DNA of 6,571 bases from Pseudomonadota bacterium. Lineage in GTDB: Bacteria > Pseudomonadota > Alphaproteobacteria > Rhizobiales > Hyphomicrobiaceae. Shown in pieces: positions 1 to 6,258 of the stretch (the first letter of the stretch is position 1; the number at the start of each line of letters is the position of its first letter). The stretch covers positions 1-6,571 of the forward strand of contig JAEYYQ010000406.1 in NCBI GenBank assembly GCA_023428365.1. The letters run 5' to 3'. The notes beneath the pieces are model-generated. The model saw only the letters and a program-made list of their open reading frames with translations. It did not search any database and was not told the origin of the DNA. Position numbers and translations under genes: made by a program.

Positions 1-593
1 CCTAAAATCGCGAGGTCGGTTACGACACGCCACATCCCACCGAGTGGCAGGCCACGCTCCTCGCGAGACCGCTTGCCTTTGATCCATCCCGGCGACGTGA
101 TGTAATCGACGTCTTTCACGAAGCGACGTTTCTCGTGCTTCATCGCGACGATCATGTTGGTCAACGAGGAAATATCATTTCCGCCGCCAGTACCCGGAAG
201 CCGTGTCTTTGGATTTTCGCTATCGCCGATGAATGACGAATTCAAATTTCCGAAGCGGTCGATCTGCGCACCGCCCATGAAACCAACATCCACATAACCG
301 CGCTGCAGAAGCAGCAACACGTCGGTGATCGGCAGCACCATATTCGAGCGGCGCGTACAGCGCTGCTCGTTGGTCGACGGCGGCAACTCACCCGGCACGA
401 TAAACGGACCGATCGTGCCGCCCTCGAACAGAATGGTCAGATGCGGCGCAAAATTACGCTGCGCCAGTGTGGCTGCGAGCAGTGGAATACCAATGCCCGC
501 AAATACGATTTGGCCGTCCTTCATCAACCGTGACGCCATCACGGCCAGAAGTTCCGAGGCGGTATAGGCGTTGGGAGACGACTGATCAGTCAT
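1..593 (-). CDS. CoA-transferase subunit B, glutaconate CoA-transferase (GctB) type; 3' end cut by window edge
   Basis: Family I CoA-transferases are two-subunit enzymes that move CoA from an acyl-CoA donor to a free carboxylate through a glutamyl-CoA thioester on the beta subunit. The first 197 codons are visible and stay open to the left edge; relatives are about 250-270 residues, so roughly a quarter is missing. Seen: an N-terminal segment around residues 26-45 (DGQIVFAGIGIPLLAATLAQ), an FEGG motif at 56-59, and GGAQID..GN at about residues 108-117. Glu57 lies where the family's catalytic glutamate is expected (Glu54 in the Acidaminococcus enzyme, from memory). The IpdB branch of ring-opening hydrolases has DGE at this place as I recall it, so transferase activity is more likely here. 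The ATG at 593 is fixed by an AAGGAG 8 nt upstream, and the gene overlaps the A subunit by 8 nt. Family assignment is firm; the acyl substrate is unknown. Confidence 0.9.
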   Translation of the reverse strand, partial: MTDQSSPNAYTASELLAVMASRLMKDGQIVFAGIGIPLLAATLAQRNFAPHLTILFEGGTIGPFIVPGELPPSTNEQRCTRRSNMVLPITDVLLLLQRGYVDVGFMGGAQIDRFGNLNSSFIGDSENPKTRLPGTGGGNDISSLTNMIVAMKHEKRRFVKDVDYITSPGWIKGKRSREERGLPLGGMWRVVTDLAIL

Positions 594-1554
594 TGTGGAC
601 GCTCCTTCCGCGACGACTGGCATCCAACACTGCGTCCATGCCGAGCATGGAGAGATACTCCGCCCAGTTTTTCGGGCCGTAGTAGTACTTTGCCAGATAG
701 TCCGCCGGACCTTTAATTGGATCCTTCGATGCCTCGGCATATTCGTCGAGATGATCGAAGAACGGCTCGTAGACGCCATAACACTCATGCGGCGCGCAAC
801 CGAATGGCGTTTCGACAACCGCGTCGACGGTAAAAAATGGAATGCGGGTCTGGTCCGGCGCGCGGCGGATCTGATCGTTCGAGACGATCCGCTCCGTTGT
901 CATGATGACGCGATTGGCGGCCATCGCCATATCGATATCCATGAACTGCAGCCCGTCGATCTGCGCGTTACCGTATTGATCGCAACGCTGCACGTGGATG
1001 AGAGCAACGTCGGGATTGAGCGCCGGCAGCAGCGCCACCTCTTCGCCCGTGAACGGGCAATTCATTGTTTTCAATTCGTCGCCGACACGCTTGCCGACAT
1101 CCGAACCGATCATCGAGCGCGTTGGAATAAACGGAATGCCCATGGCTCCGGCGCGATACCGCAGGCCGATCGACATGTGGCTCCACTCATCATAACGGGC
1201 GAGCTTATTTTCCGTGTAATGGCGCATCACCTTCGACACGCCCCAGACGATGCCTTGCGTGAACCAGCTTGTGATGACATGTCGCGAAACGCCCGAGGCA
1301 TAAAACAAATCACCCTCTGTCGAGGTGATTGAGCGCGATATGACGAGGTCTTTCTTGCGCGCGCGGATCAGCGACCAGATCATCGCCAGCGGCGTGCGCG
1401 ACATCGTGCAGCCGCCGATTGCAACATGATCGCCATCGTTGACCAGGCGCGCCGCTTCCTCCAGCGACATCACCTTCTCGCGCAAGCCACGATCGCGCTC
1501 CAGCGTGTCGCGGCGCAGCGATTTGTAGGGCTTGACCAGGGAGTCCGTACTCAT
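586..1554 (-). CDS. CoA-transferase subunit A, GctA/IpdA-like
   Basis: Alpha subunit (322 residues) of the heteromeric family I CoA-transferase whose beta subunit follows with an 8-nt overlap. Seen in order: LEEAARLVNDGDHVAIGG at about 31-48, where the conserved domain begins; TPLAMIWSLIR at 54-64; IPFIPTRSMIGSDVG at 140-154; DVALIHVQRCDQYGNAQIDG at 182-201; VDAVVETPFG at 243-252. The GSDV, H.....D..GN and VDA.VE.P.G patterns are shared with GctA and with mycobacterial IpdA as recalled. Residues 1-28 are a charged extension ahead of the usual domain start. An in-frame ATG at 1599 would add 15 residues and run into the preceding gene. I chose 1554 because GGAGAGGTGGGAG lies just upstream and only 28 nt separate it from the PLP gene. 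It probably acts in the cytoplasm, activating or handling an organic acid produced by the pathway. The substrate cannot be inferred. Confidence 0.9.
   Translation of the reverse strand: MSTDSLVKPYKSLRRDTLERDRGLREKVMSLEEAARLVNDGDHVAIGGCTMSRTPLAMIWSLIRARKKDLVISRSITSTEGDLFYASGVSRHVITSWFTQGIVWGVSKVMRHYTENKLARYDEWSHMSIGLRYRAGAMGIPFIPTRSMIGSDVGKRVGDELKTMNCPFTGEEVALLPALNPDVALIHVQRCDQYGNAQIDGLQFMDIDMAMAANRVIMTTERIVSNDQIRRAPDQTRIPFFTVDAVVETPFGCAPHECYGVYEPFFDHLDEYAEASKDPIKGPADYLAKYYYGPKNWAEYLSMLGMDAVLDASRRGRSVHND
602..607 (-). promoter_or_regulatory. Ribosome binding site for CoA-transferase subunit B
   Basis: AAGGAG on the minus strand, 8 nt upstream of the ATG at 593. It lies inside the last codons of the A subunit. 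It supports that start and suggests the two subunits are translated in balanced amounts. Confidence 0.75.
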
Positions 1555-1558
1555 TTCG

Positions 1559-1571
1559 CTCCCACCTCTCC
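1559..1571 (-). promoter_or_regulatory. Ribosome binding site deciding the start of CoA-transferase subunit A
   Basis: The purine-rich stretch GGAGAGGTGGGAG on the minus strand ends 4 nt before the ATG at 1554. It contains two possible Shine-Dalgarno cores, GGAG/GAGG and GGGAG. It favours 1554 over the in-frame ATG at 1599, which lies inside the preceding gene. Confidence 0.65.
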
Positions 1572-1582
1572 AAATACGTTCA

Positions 1583-3088
1583 TCATGCAGCTTTCGCATC
1601 CATGCCGCTGTCGCGGTTGAATGCCGTTATCAGCTCATCCCATTGGGGAACGAGATCTTGCAATCCGCGCCAGAAATCCTGGCTCTTGCGGCGATCGAAA
1701 TCGGACAGCTTGATGCCTTGCTGTTCAATCCAGGTGAAATAGCCGAGATTGAAAATGCGCTCGCGTTCGCGATGATTGGCGTCGAGGACGTACTCGGTCC
1801 CGGCGCCAAGCAGATGTTCGCCAACCAATTCGGCCGCGAGTTCGGACGTCATTTCACCGGCGTTATGACGCCGGGTCAGATAGCGGCGCACTTCGCTGAC
1901 GTACATGCTGGCAGGGTCTGTCGCCACCGTCATAATCACGCTGTCGGACCCTAGATCGTAGTGCTTCGCGAGCTTTATGGCTCCCAGCACGTTTGCGATG
2001 CTGGAAAGGCCAAAAAGCCGAAGCTGTTTGATGAGATCAGCAGAAACATCCAGGCGCCGGGCGAGATAATCGCAACCGACATCGGTATTAAAAACTGCGT
2101 TCAGGCCATCCGTTGCCTTGTCGGAGATGCCGATCACAACATCCGTGTTCATGATATTGTGGATCAGCGGAATATGCTTGTCGCCGATCCCCTGGATGTT
2201 GTGCTCACCATAGCCGTTCATAAGCAGCGTCGGGCATTCGACGGCCTCAACGACAGCGATTTTCGTGCCGTGCTTTTCTTTCAGATAGTCACCAGCCGCG
2301 AGCGTCCCCGCGGAACCGCTCGCAGAAACATAGGCGGCGAGCTTCAGATCGCGCGATTTAACTGCAAGGCTCTCGAAGATCTTTTCAAGCGCGCTACCGG
2401 TGCAGCGCCAGTGCCCCAGATAATTTGAGAACTCGCTGAACTGGTTGACGATATCGTTTTCCGGATCGCGCGCCAGCTCGGCGCACGTATCGTAGATTTC
2501 CTTGACGTTGGATTCCGTACCCGGCGTGCGGATGATATCGCCCGGCTCGCCGACCCATTTTTCGAGCCAGTCAAAACGCTCCTGACTCATTCCGGCCGGA
2601 AGAACCGCAACACCGCGACAGCCGAGGATGCGGGAAATGGCAACGCCGCCTCGACAATAATTGCCTGTCGATGGCCAAACCGCGCGCTGCCGTGTTGGAT
2701 CGAAACGCCCGGAAACCAATCGTGGCGCGAGGCAGGAATAAGCCGCCAGAACTTTATGCGCCCCGATCATCGGAAACAGGCCACCAATCGCGACAACGAT
2801 CCGTGCCTTCACGCCAGTCAAAGCTTCCGGCAATTCGACGTGCACGGGAACAGGCACCTGTCCCTTGCGATCGAGCGCATTGAACCAGTTGACGCGATAG
2901 AGGTTTGCAGGATGCGGATCATCGGGGCCAACGTCGCGCAATTCCGAGCGAATGGCTGAAGGAACACTGGACGGATCAGCGAGCTCCGCAAAGGTCGGGA
3001 GCCGCACGCGGTTCTGCCTCAGCCGCTCGACGGCCCGTTTGCGAACCGCCTCATTTTCAACTCTGACCGGAAAATCGAACGGTGTCAT
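1583..3088 (-). CDS. Fold-type II PLP-dependent enzyme, divergent cysteine synthase/TrpB-like, with C-terminal extension
   Basis: A 501-residue protein of the tryptophan synthase beta superfamily, which does beta-elimination, beta-replacement or dehydration on amino acids using pyridoxal phosphate. Seen: a leader of about 95 residues; GAHK at 109-112, where Lys112 is the best candidate for the Schiff base and the motif resembles that of TrpB; PSTGNY at 139-144, matching the asparagine/substrate loop of cysteine synthases; GSAGT at 258-262, the glycine-rich phosphate loop; GEHNIQGIGDKHIP at 294-307, closely like the H.IQGIG..FIP segment of O-acetylserine sulfhydrylases; and a tail of about 100 residues (400-501) rich in charged and aromatic residues that ordinary cysteine synthases of about 310 residues lack. 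No signal peptide or membrane segment is seen. Start at 3088 has a modest AGGAA 10 nt upstream. It lies 42 nt after fbiC and 28 nt before the CoA-transferase genes, so it is probably co-transcribed. The superfamily is firm; the reaction is unknown. Confidence 0.85.
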   Translation of the reverse strand: MTPFDFPVRVENEAVRKRAVERLRQNRVRLPTFAELADPSSVPSAIRSELRDVGPDDPHPANLYRVNWFNALDRKGQVPVPVHVELPEALTGVKARIVVAIGGLFPMIGAHKVLAAYSCLAPRLVSGRFDPTRQRAVWPSTGNYCRGGVAISRILGCRGVAVLPAGMSQERFDWLEKWVGEPGDIIRTPGTESNVKEIYDTCAELARDPENDIVNQFSEFSNYLGHWRCTGSALEKIFESLAVKSRDLKLAAYVSASGSAGTLAAGDYLKEKHGTKIAVVEAVECPTLLMNGYGEHNIQGIGDKHIPLIHNIMNTDVVIGISDKATDGLNAVFNTDVGCDYLARRLDVSADLIKQLRLFGLSSIANVLGAIKLAKHYDLGSDSVIMTVATDPASMYVSEVRRYLTRRHNAGEMTSELAAELVGEHLLGAGTEYVLDANHRERERIFNLGYFTWIEQQGIKLSDFDRRKSQDFWRGLQDLVPQWDELITAFNRDSGMDAKAA

Positions 3089-3130
3089 ATCTACCCGTTT
3101 CCTATCCCGGCGCCGAAACCCGGCGTCCAG
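3089..3130 (-). other. 42-bp intergenic junction between fbiC and the PLP enzyme gene, with a short GC hairpin
   Basis: This is the longest gap in the window. On the minus strand it can form a 5-bp stem CGCCG/CGGCG (3121-3125 with 3111-3115) around a GGTTT loop, and it holds an 8-bp palindrome CGGCGCCG at 3108-3115. No T-run follows, so it does not look like an intrinsic terminator. No -35/-10 promoter is convincing in so short a space. The simplest reading is transcriptional readthrough from the F420 genes. Confidence 0.5.
3099..3103 (-). promoter_or_regulatory. Weak ribosome binding site for the PLP enzyme gene
   Basis: AGGAA on the minus strand, 10 nt before the ATG at 3088, in the 42-nt fbiC/PLP junction. 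It is the best Shine-Dalgarno match there but weaker than those of the other genes in the window. Confidence 0.45.
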
Positions 3131-5581
3131 TTATTCTATTGTACTATTCTTAGTACCAGTATCGTATGCCTTGCGTCCGTGATCAACAGCAAACAGCGCC
3201 ATTTCGTGTTCATTCACACGCCAATTCGATGAATGCTTGGGCGCGCCATACAGCGTGGAGCGCTGACGCGGCATTCTGTTGGCTGCTTCTATGATGCCTT
3301 CGATCTTGCTGGCGTCGATTTCCTGACCATGAGCTGCGCCTGCAGCTCGCGTAATCGATTCATTCATCAGCACGCCGCCGAAGTCGTTCGCACCGGCTTC
3401 AAGGCATAACGCTGCGCCGTCCGGCCCCATCTTCACCCACGACGTCTGGATGTTGGTGATCAGCGGATCGAGCACCAAACGACCGACGGCATGCATCAGG
3501 ATCGCTTCGCGGAATGTGGGGCCTTTGCGCGACTGCCCTTTCACCGCGATAGGCGCCTCCATGTGCACGAACGCCAGCGGCACGAATTCCGTGAACACCC
3601 CGGTCCGTTCCTGCAATTCGCGCAATCGCATGAGATGCCGCGCCCAATGACGGTAGTGGTCGACGTGCCCGAACATGATTGTCGAAGTCGCCCGCAGGCC
3701 GGCCTCATGCGCGGCCGACATGACCTCGAACCACTGCGCCGTATTGATCTTGTCGGGACACAAAACGGCGCGCACTTCATCGTCGAGAATTTCAGCCGCG
3801 GTTCCTGGCACGCTGGCCAATCCGGCAGCCTTTAGCGCACTAAGATACTCCCGCAGCGGCAGTCCCAACGACGTCGCGCCGTGCCAAATCTCGAGAGGTG
3901 AGAAGGCATGAATGTGGATACCGGGAACAGCGGAATGCACAGCTTCCGCAATGTCGAGGTAGGTTTGGCCGGTATATCCTGGTCTGATCCCGCCCTGCAG
4001 ACAGACCTCGGTCGCGCCTTTGCTCCACGCCTCGCGCGCGCGATCAGCGATCTCAGAAAGCGGCAATTCGTATGGCTTGTCGCGATGGCCGAGCGCATGC
4101 CGGCCCTTGGAGAATGCGCAGAACTTGCAACCGTACGTGCAGATGTTCGTGTAATTGATGTTGCGATTGACGACGTAGCTCACCGCCTCGCCCACGCGCG
4201 CGGCCCGCAAACGGTCAGCCACCGCGCACACAGCGGAGAAATCGCGGCCCCGCGCAGAAAACAGCCTGACGATCTCGTCTTCACTTAAGGCGCGACCGTC
4301 GCCGGTCTTGTCGAGAATTTGAGCGACCGGCCGTGAGAGCCCCGGCGAATGCGCCCGCACGCGCGAAACCTGAGTGGTGGGCAATGCTTCAAGGGCACCA
4401 GCGATCCAGGCATCCTCGCGCGCAAATCCCGATGTATCGGATGACCGCAGCACCGGTGTCCGCAAAGCTGGATCGAGCCAACGGTCCGGCGATGCCGAGA
4501 ATTCCGGATAAATCGCCAGACGCTCGACGAGCACGCGCCCAGCGCGCTCCGTTGCAGATTCCAAATCGCGCAAATGCGGCCACGGCGCTTCAGGATTGAC
4601 GTGATCGGGTGTCACCGGAGACACGCCGCCCCAATCGTTGATGCCAGCGCGAACGAGGCGGGCCAGTCCTTCCGGCCGAAGATTTGGCGGCGATTGAATG
4701 TTGGCCTTCGCACCCAGAATGATCCGCGCCACGGCAATCGTCCAGATCTGCTCGGCCAGCGACGGCTCCGGTGCATGCTCCATCCGCGTGCCCGGCTTGG
4801 CACGAAAATTCTGGATGATGATTTCCTGAATATGTCCGTGGCGATCGGATAGATCGCGGATGGCGAGCAACGCCTCGATACGCTCCAGCCGCGTTTCACC
4901 GATGCCGATCAGAATACCGGTGGTGAACGGCACGCCAGCGCGTCCCGCTCCATCGATCGTTGCTAACCGGGCCGCAGGCGCTTTATCCGGCGAGCCAAAA
5001 TGCGGGCCGCCACGTTCCGACAGCCGATCAGATGCCGTCTCCAGCATAATGCCTTGCGATACGGAGACGGCACGCAGTCGCCGCAGCCACGCTTCATCCA
5101 TCAAGCCGGGATTGAGGTGCGGAAGCAGCCCGGTTTTCTCAAGCACCAGCCGCGCGACGTCTTCAAGATACGACAGTGTGCTGTCGTGACCGAGATCCGT
5201 TAAAGCGTTGCGCGCCGCGGCGTAGCGCAATTCTGGTTTATCGCCGAGCGTAAACAAGGCTTCCTTGCAGCCAGCCTCGCGGCCGCGCTCTGCAATGGCC
5301 AGTACGGCGTCACGATCGAGATAAGGCGCTGCGACTTCGCGCGGGGCATGTGCGAACGTGCAGTAGTGGCAAACATCACGACACAGCTGCGTCAGGGGAA
5401 TGAACACTTTTTTGGAGAATGAGACTGTCGTGCCGTGTCCGGCAACGCAGATTTCTTCGGCCAATCCAACCAACTGCTCGATGTCATCGCATTGCGCCAA
5501 CGCACGCGCCTGTGCGGAATTGGGCCGTTCTCCATGCGCGGCAGCAGCGAGCATCAGACGGATATCCTGCGCTGTGCTCAT
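3131..5581 (-). CDS. fbiC: 7,8-didemethyl-8-hydroxy-5-deazariboflavin (FO) synthase, CofG-CofH fusion
   Basis: FbiC makes FO, the deazaflavin chromophore of F420, from L-tyrosine and 5-amino-6-ribitylamino-uracil using two radical SAM centres. Both are intact. The N-terminal CofG half carries CRDVCHYC (Cys67, Cys71, Cys74), with GILIGIGET at 222-230 and the INDWGGVSP segment at 314-322. The C-terminal CofH half carries CTYGCKFC (Cys481, Cys485, Cys488), followed by CLQGGIRPGY at 527-536, HAFSPLE at 558-564 and ANDFGGVLMNE at 731-741. A linker of about 70-100 residues joins the halves. At 816 residues it is close to the mycobacterial FbiC (about 850). The CX3CX2C spacing is the radical SAM signature, and the CofG-then-CofH order is that of known FbiC proteins. 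The start at 5581 shares an ATGA overlap with the end of cofC and has GGGGA 7 nt upstream. It is cytoplasmic and needs two [4Fe-4S] clusters. The extreme C-terminus is AT-rich at the DNA level and probably unconserved. Confidence 0.97.
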   Translation of the reverse strand: MSTAQDIRLMLAAAAHGERPNSAQARALAQCDDIEQLVGLAEEICVAGHGTTVSFSKKVFIPLTQLCRDVCHYCTFAHAPREVAAPYLDRDAVLAIAERGREAGCKEALFTLGDKPELRYAAARNALTDLGHDSTLSYLEDVARLVLEKTGLLPHLNPGLMDEAWLRRLRAVSVSQGIMLETASDRLSERGGPHFGSPDKAPAARLATIDGAGRAGVPFTTGILIGIGETRLERIEALLAIRDLSDRHGHIQEIIIQNFRAKPGTRMEHAPEPSLAEQIWTIAVARIILGAKANIQSPPNLRPEGLARLVRAGINDWGGVSPVTPDHVNPEAPWPHLRDLESATERAGRVLVERLAIYPEFSASPDRWLDPALRTPVLRSSDTSGFAREDAWIAGALEALPTTQVSRVRAHSPGLSRPVAQILDKTGDGRALSEDEIVRLFSARGRDFSAVCAVADRLRAARVGEAVSYVVNRNINYTNICTYGCKFCAFSKGRHALGHRDKPYELPLSEIADRAREAWSKGATEVCLQGGIRPGYTGQTYLDIAEAVHSAVPGIHIHAFSPLEIWHGATSLGLPLREYLSALKAAGLASVPGTAAEILDDEVRAVLCPDKINTAQWFEVMSAAHEAGLRATSTIMFGHVDHYRHWARHLMRLRELQERTGVFTEFVPLAFVHMEAPIAVKGQSRKGPTFREAILMHAVGRLVLDPLITNIQTSWVKMGPDGAALCLEAGANDFGGVLMNESITRAAGAAHGQEIDASKIEGIIEAANRMPRQRSTLYGAPKHSSNWRVNEHEMALFAVDHGRKAYDTGTKNSTIE
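3141..3156 (-). repeat. Perfect 6-bp inverted repeat in an AT-rich patch at the 3' end of fbiC
   Basis: GTACTA and TAGTAC flank a 4-nt spacer, inside the last codons of fbiC (about residues 809-813). The surrounding 30 bp are much more AT-rich than the rest of the window and encode a tail (GTKNSTIE) that looks unconserved. The stem is AT-rich and has no T-run, so it is a poor terminator. It could be chance, a protein-binding site or an mRNA feature. Confidence 0.35.
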
Positions 5582-6258
5582 GGCAAATTCCCCATTCTGG
5601 TCTCGTCCAATTTCGGAATTGACCGAAGAAACGCGTAACGTGACGAACCGCTTCGACGGCGTTGCAATTCCATCAGGTCGTCCGGCAGATCGATATCTCT
5701 TGCCAGTCCGGGCAACTGCATGACTTCCGCATCGATCCGCCGCGCAACAGCTGCCGCGAGATGCTTGACGAAACTGTCCGGACCAAATTCCGGCTCAATC
5801 ACATCCAACGGCGAGAGCAGAAGAGCATTGGTGCCGCCGCCGTCGCGGGACGGCACAATGGTGACGCGCGGCTGATCGCGCCGAATTCCCGCCGCGATGA
5901 GCGTGGGGATTTCTTCGGCTGTCGCCAGCGGCACATCTCCCGGAACGATCAAAGCTTTACCGACCCGCCGCACATCCGGGTGATCGAGGCCGCGCTGTAC
6001 GGCAGCATTCAGACCGCCCGAGTAGGATTCGCTCAGAACACTGACGCCCTCCGCGCTGGCGAGCGCAGCGACCTCTCGATCCGGCGTAACGACGAGGACA
6101 CGGCTGACGGTTTCAACCTCCGACAGCGTCGAGAGCACATCAGCGAGCATTGCGAGAACGAGACGGCGCCGGTCGTCGGCCGAAAGCACGGGCGACAGTC
6201 GTTGCTTCGCATCGTGCAACGCCTTGACGGGAACGATGACCGGTATTGCAGTCGTCAT
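5578..6258 (-). CDS. cofC: 2-phospho-L-lactate (or phosphoenolpyruvate) guanylyltransferase
   Basis: CofC (FbiD in mycobacteria) condenses GTP with a phosphorylated three-carbon acid to give the activated donor (lactyl- or enolpyruvyl-diphospho-guanosine) used by CofD. The protein is 226 residues, near the family length of about 200-220. Seen: a nucleotide-binding start with VPVKALHDAKQRLSPVL at 9-25, a Rossmann-like core ending in IVPGDVPLA at 104-112 (Asp108 likely a metal ligand), DGGGTNALLL at 139-148, FGPDSFVKHL at 158-167 and DIDLPDDL at 188-195. These are characteristic of the family. An in-frame ATG at 6306 would add 16 residues inside cofD. The ATG at 6258 is preferred because it forms an ATGA overlap with the cofD stop, has AGAGG 7 nt upstream, and begins right at the conserved nucleotide-binding strand. 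Whether it uses 2-phospholactate, phosphoenolpyruvate or 3-phosphoglycerate cannot be decided here. Confidence 0.95.
   Translation of the reverse strand: MTTAIPVIVPVKALHDAKQRLSPVLSADDRRRLVLAMLADVLSTLSEVETVSRVLVVTPDREVAALASAEGVSVLSESYSGGLNAAVQRGLDHPDVRRVGKALIVPGDVPLATAEEIPTLIAAGIRRDQPRVTIVPSRDGGGTNALLLSPLDVIEPEFGPDSFVKHLAAAVARRIDAEVMQLPGLARDIDLPDDLMELQRRRSGSSRYAFLRSIPKLDETRMGNLP
5589..5593 (-). promoter_or_regulatory. Ribosome binding site for fbiC
   Basis: GGGGA on the minus strand, 7 nt upstream of the ATG at 5581 and inside the 3' end of cofC. Together with the ATGA overlap it supports translational coupling of fbiC to cofC. Confidence 0.6.

Noticed and set aside
595..1332. A 245-codon open frame on the plus strand opposite CoA-transferase subunit A
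   Set aside because: It lies fully antisense to a gene with clear family motifs, has no recognisable domain and is rich in His/Arg, as expected of a shadow frame in GC-rich DNA.
1..1554. Assignment of the CoA-transferase pair as IpdAB steroid ring hydrolase
   Set aside because: Subunit A resembles IpdA, but subunit B keeps an EGG motif with the likely transferase glutamate, and no steroid-degradation genes are in the window.
1555..1599. A longer start (ATG at 1599) for CoA-transferase subunit A
   Set aside because: It would overlap the preceding gene by 17 nt and add 15 residues with no family match. The ATG at 1554 has the better ribosome binding site.
1532..2428. Plus-strand open frames of 140 and 155 codons opposite the PLP enzyme gene
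   Set aside because: Both are antisense to a gene with conserved PLP-enzyme motifs and have no recognisable product.
1583..3088. Assignment of the PLP enzyme as OrtB (2-amino-4-ketopentanoate thiolase beta subunit)
   Set aside because: Length is similar and both are fold-type II, but the motifs as recalled differ (GAHK and PSTGNYC here against an SGSFK-type lysine motif and TSGNYG in OrtB), and no OrtA-like small gene is adjacent.
3106..3156. A transcription terminator between fbiC and the PLP enzyme gene
   Set aside because: The hairpins there are short (5 and 6 bp) and neither is followed by a T-run on the minus strand.
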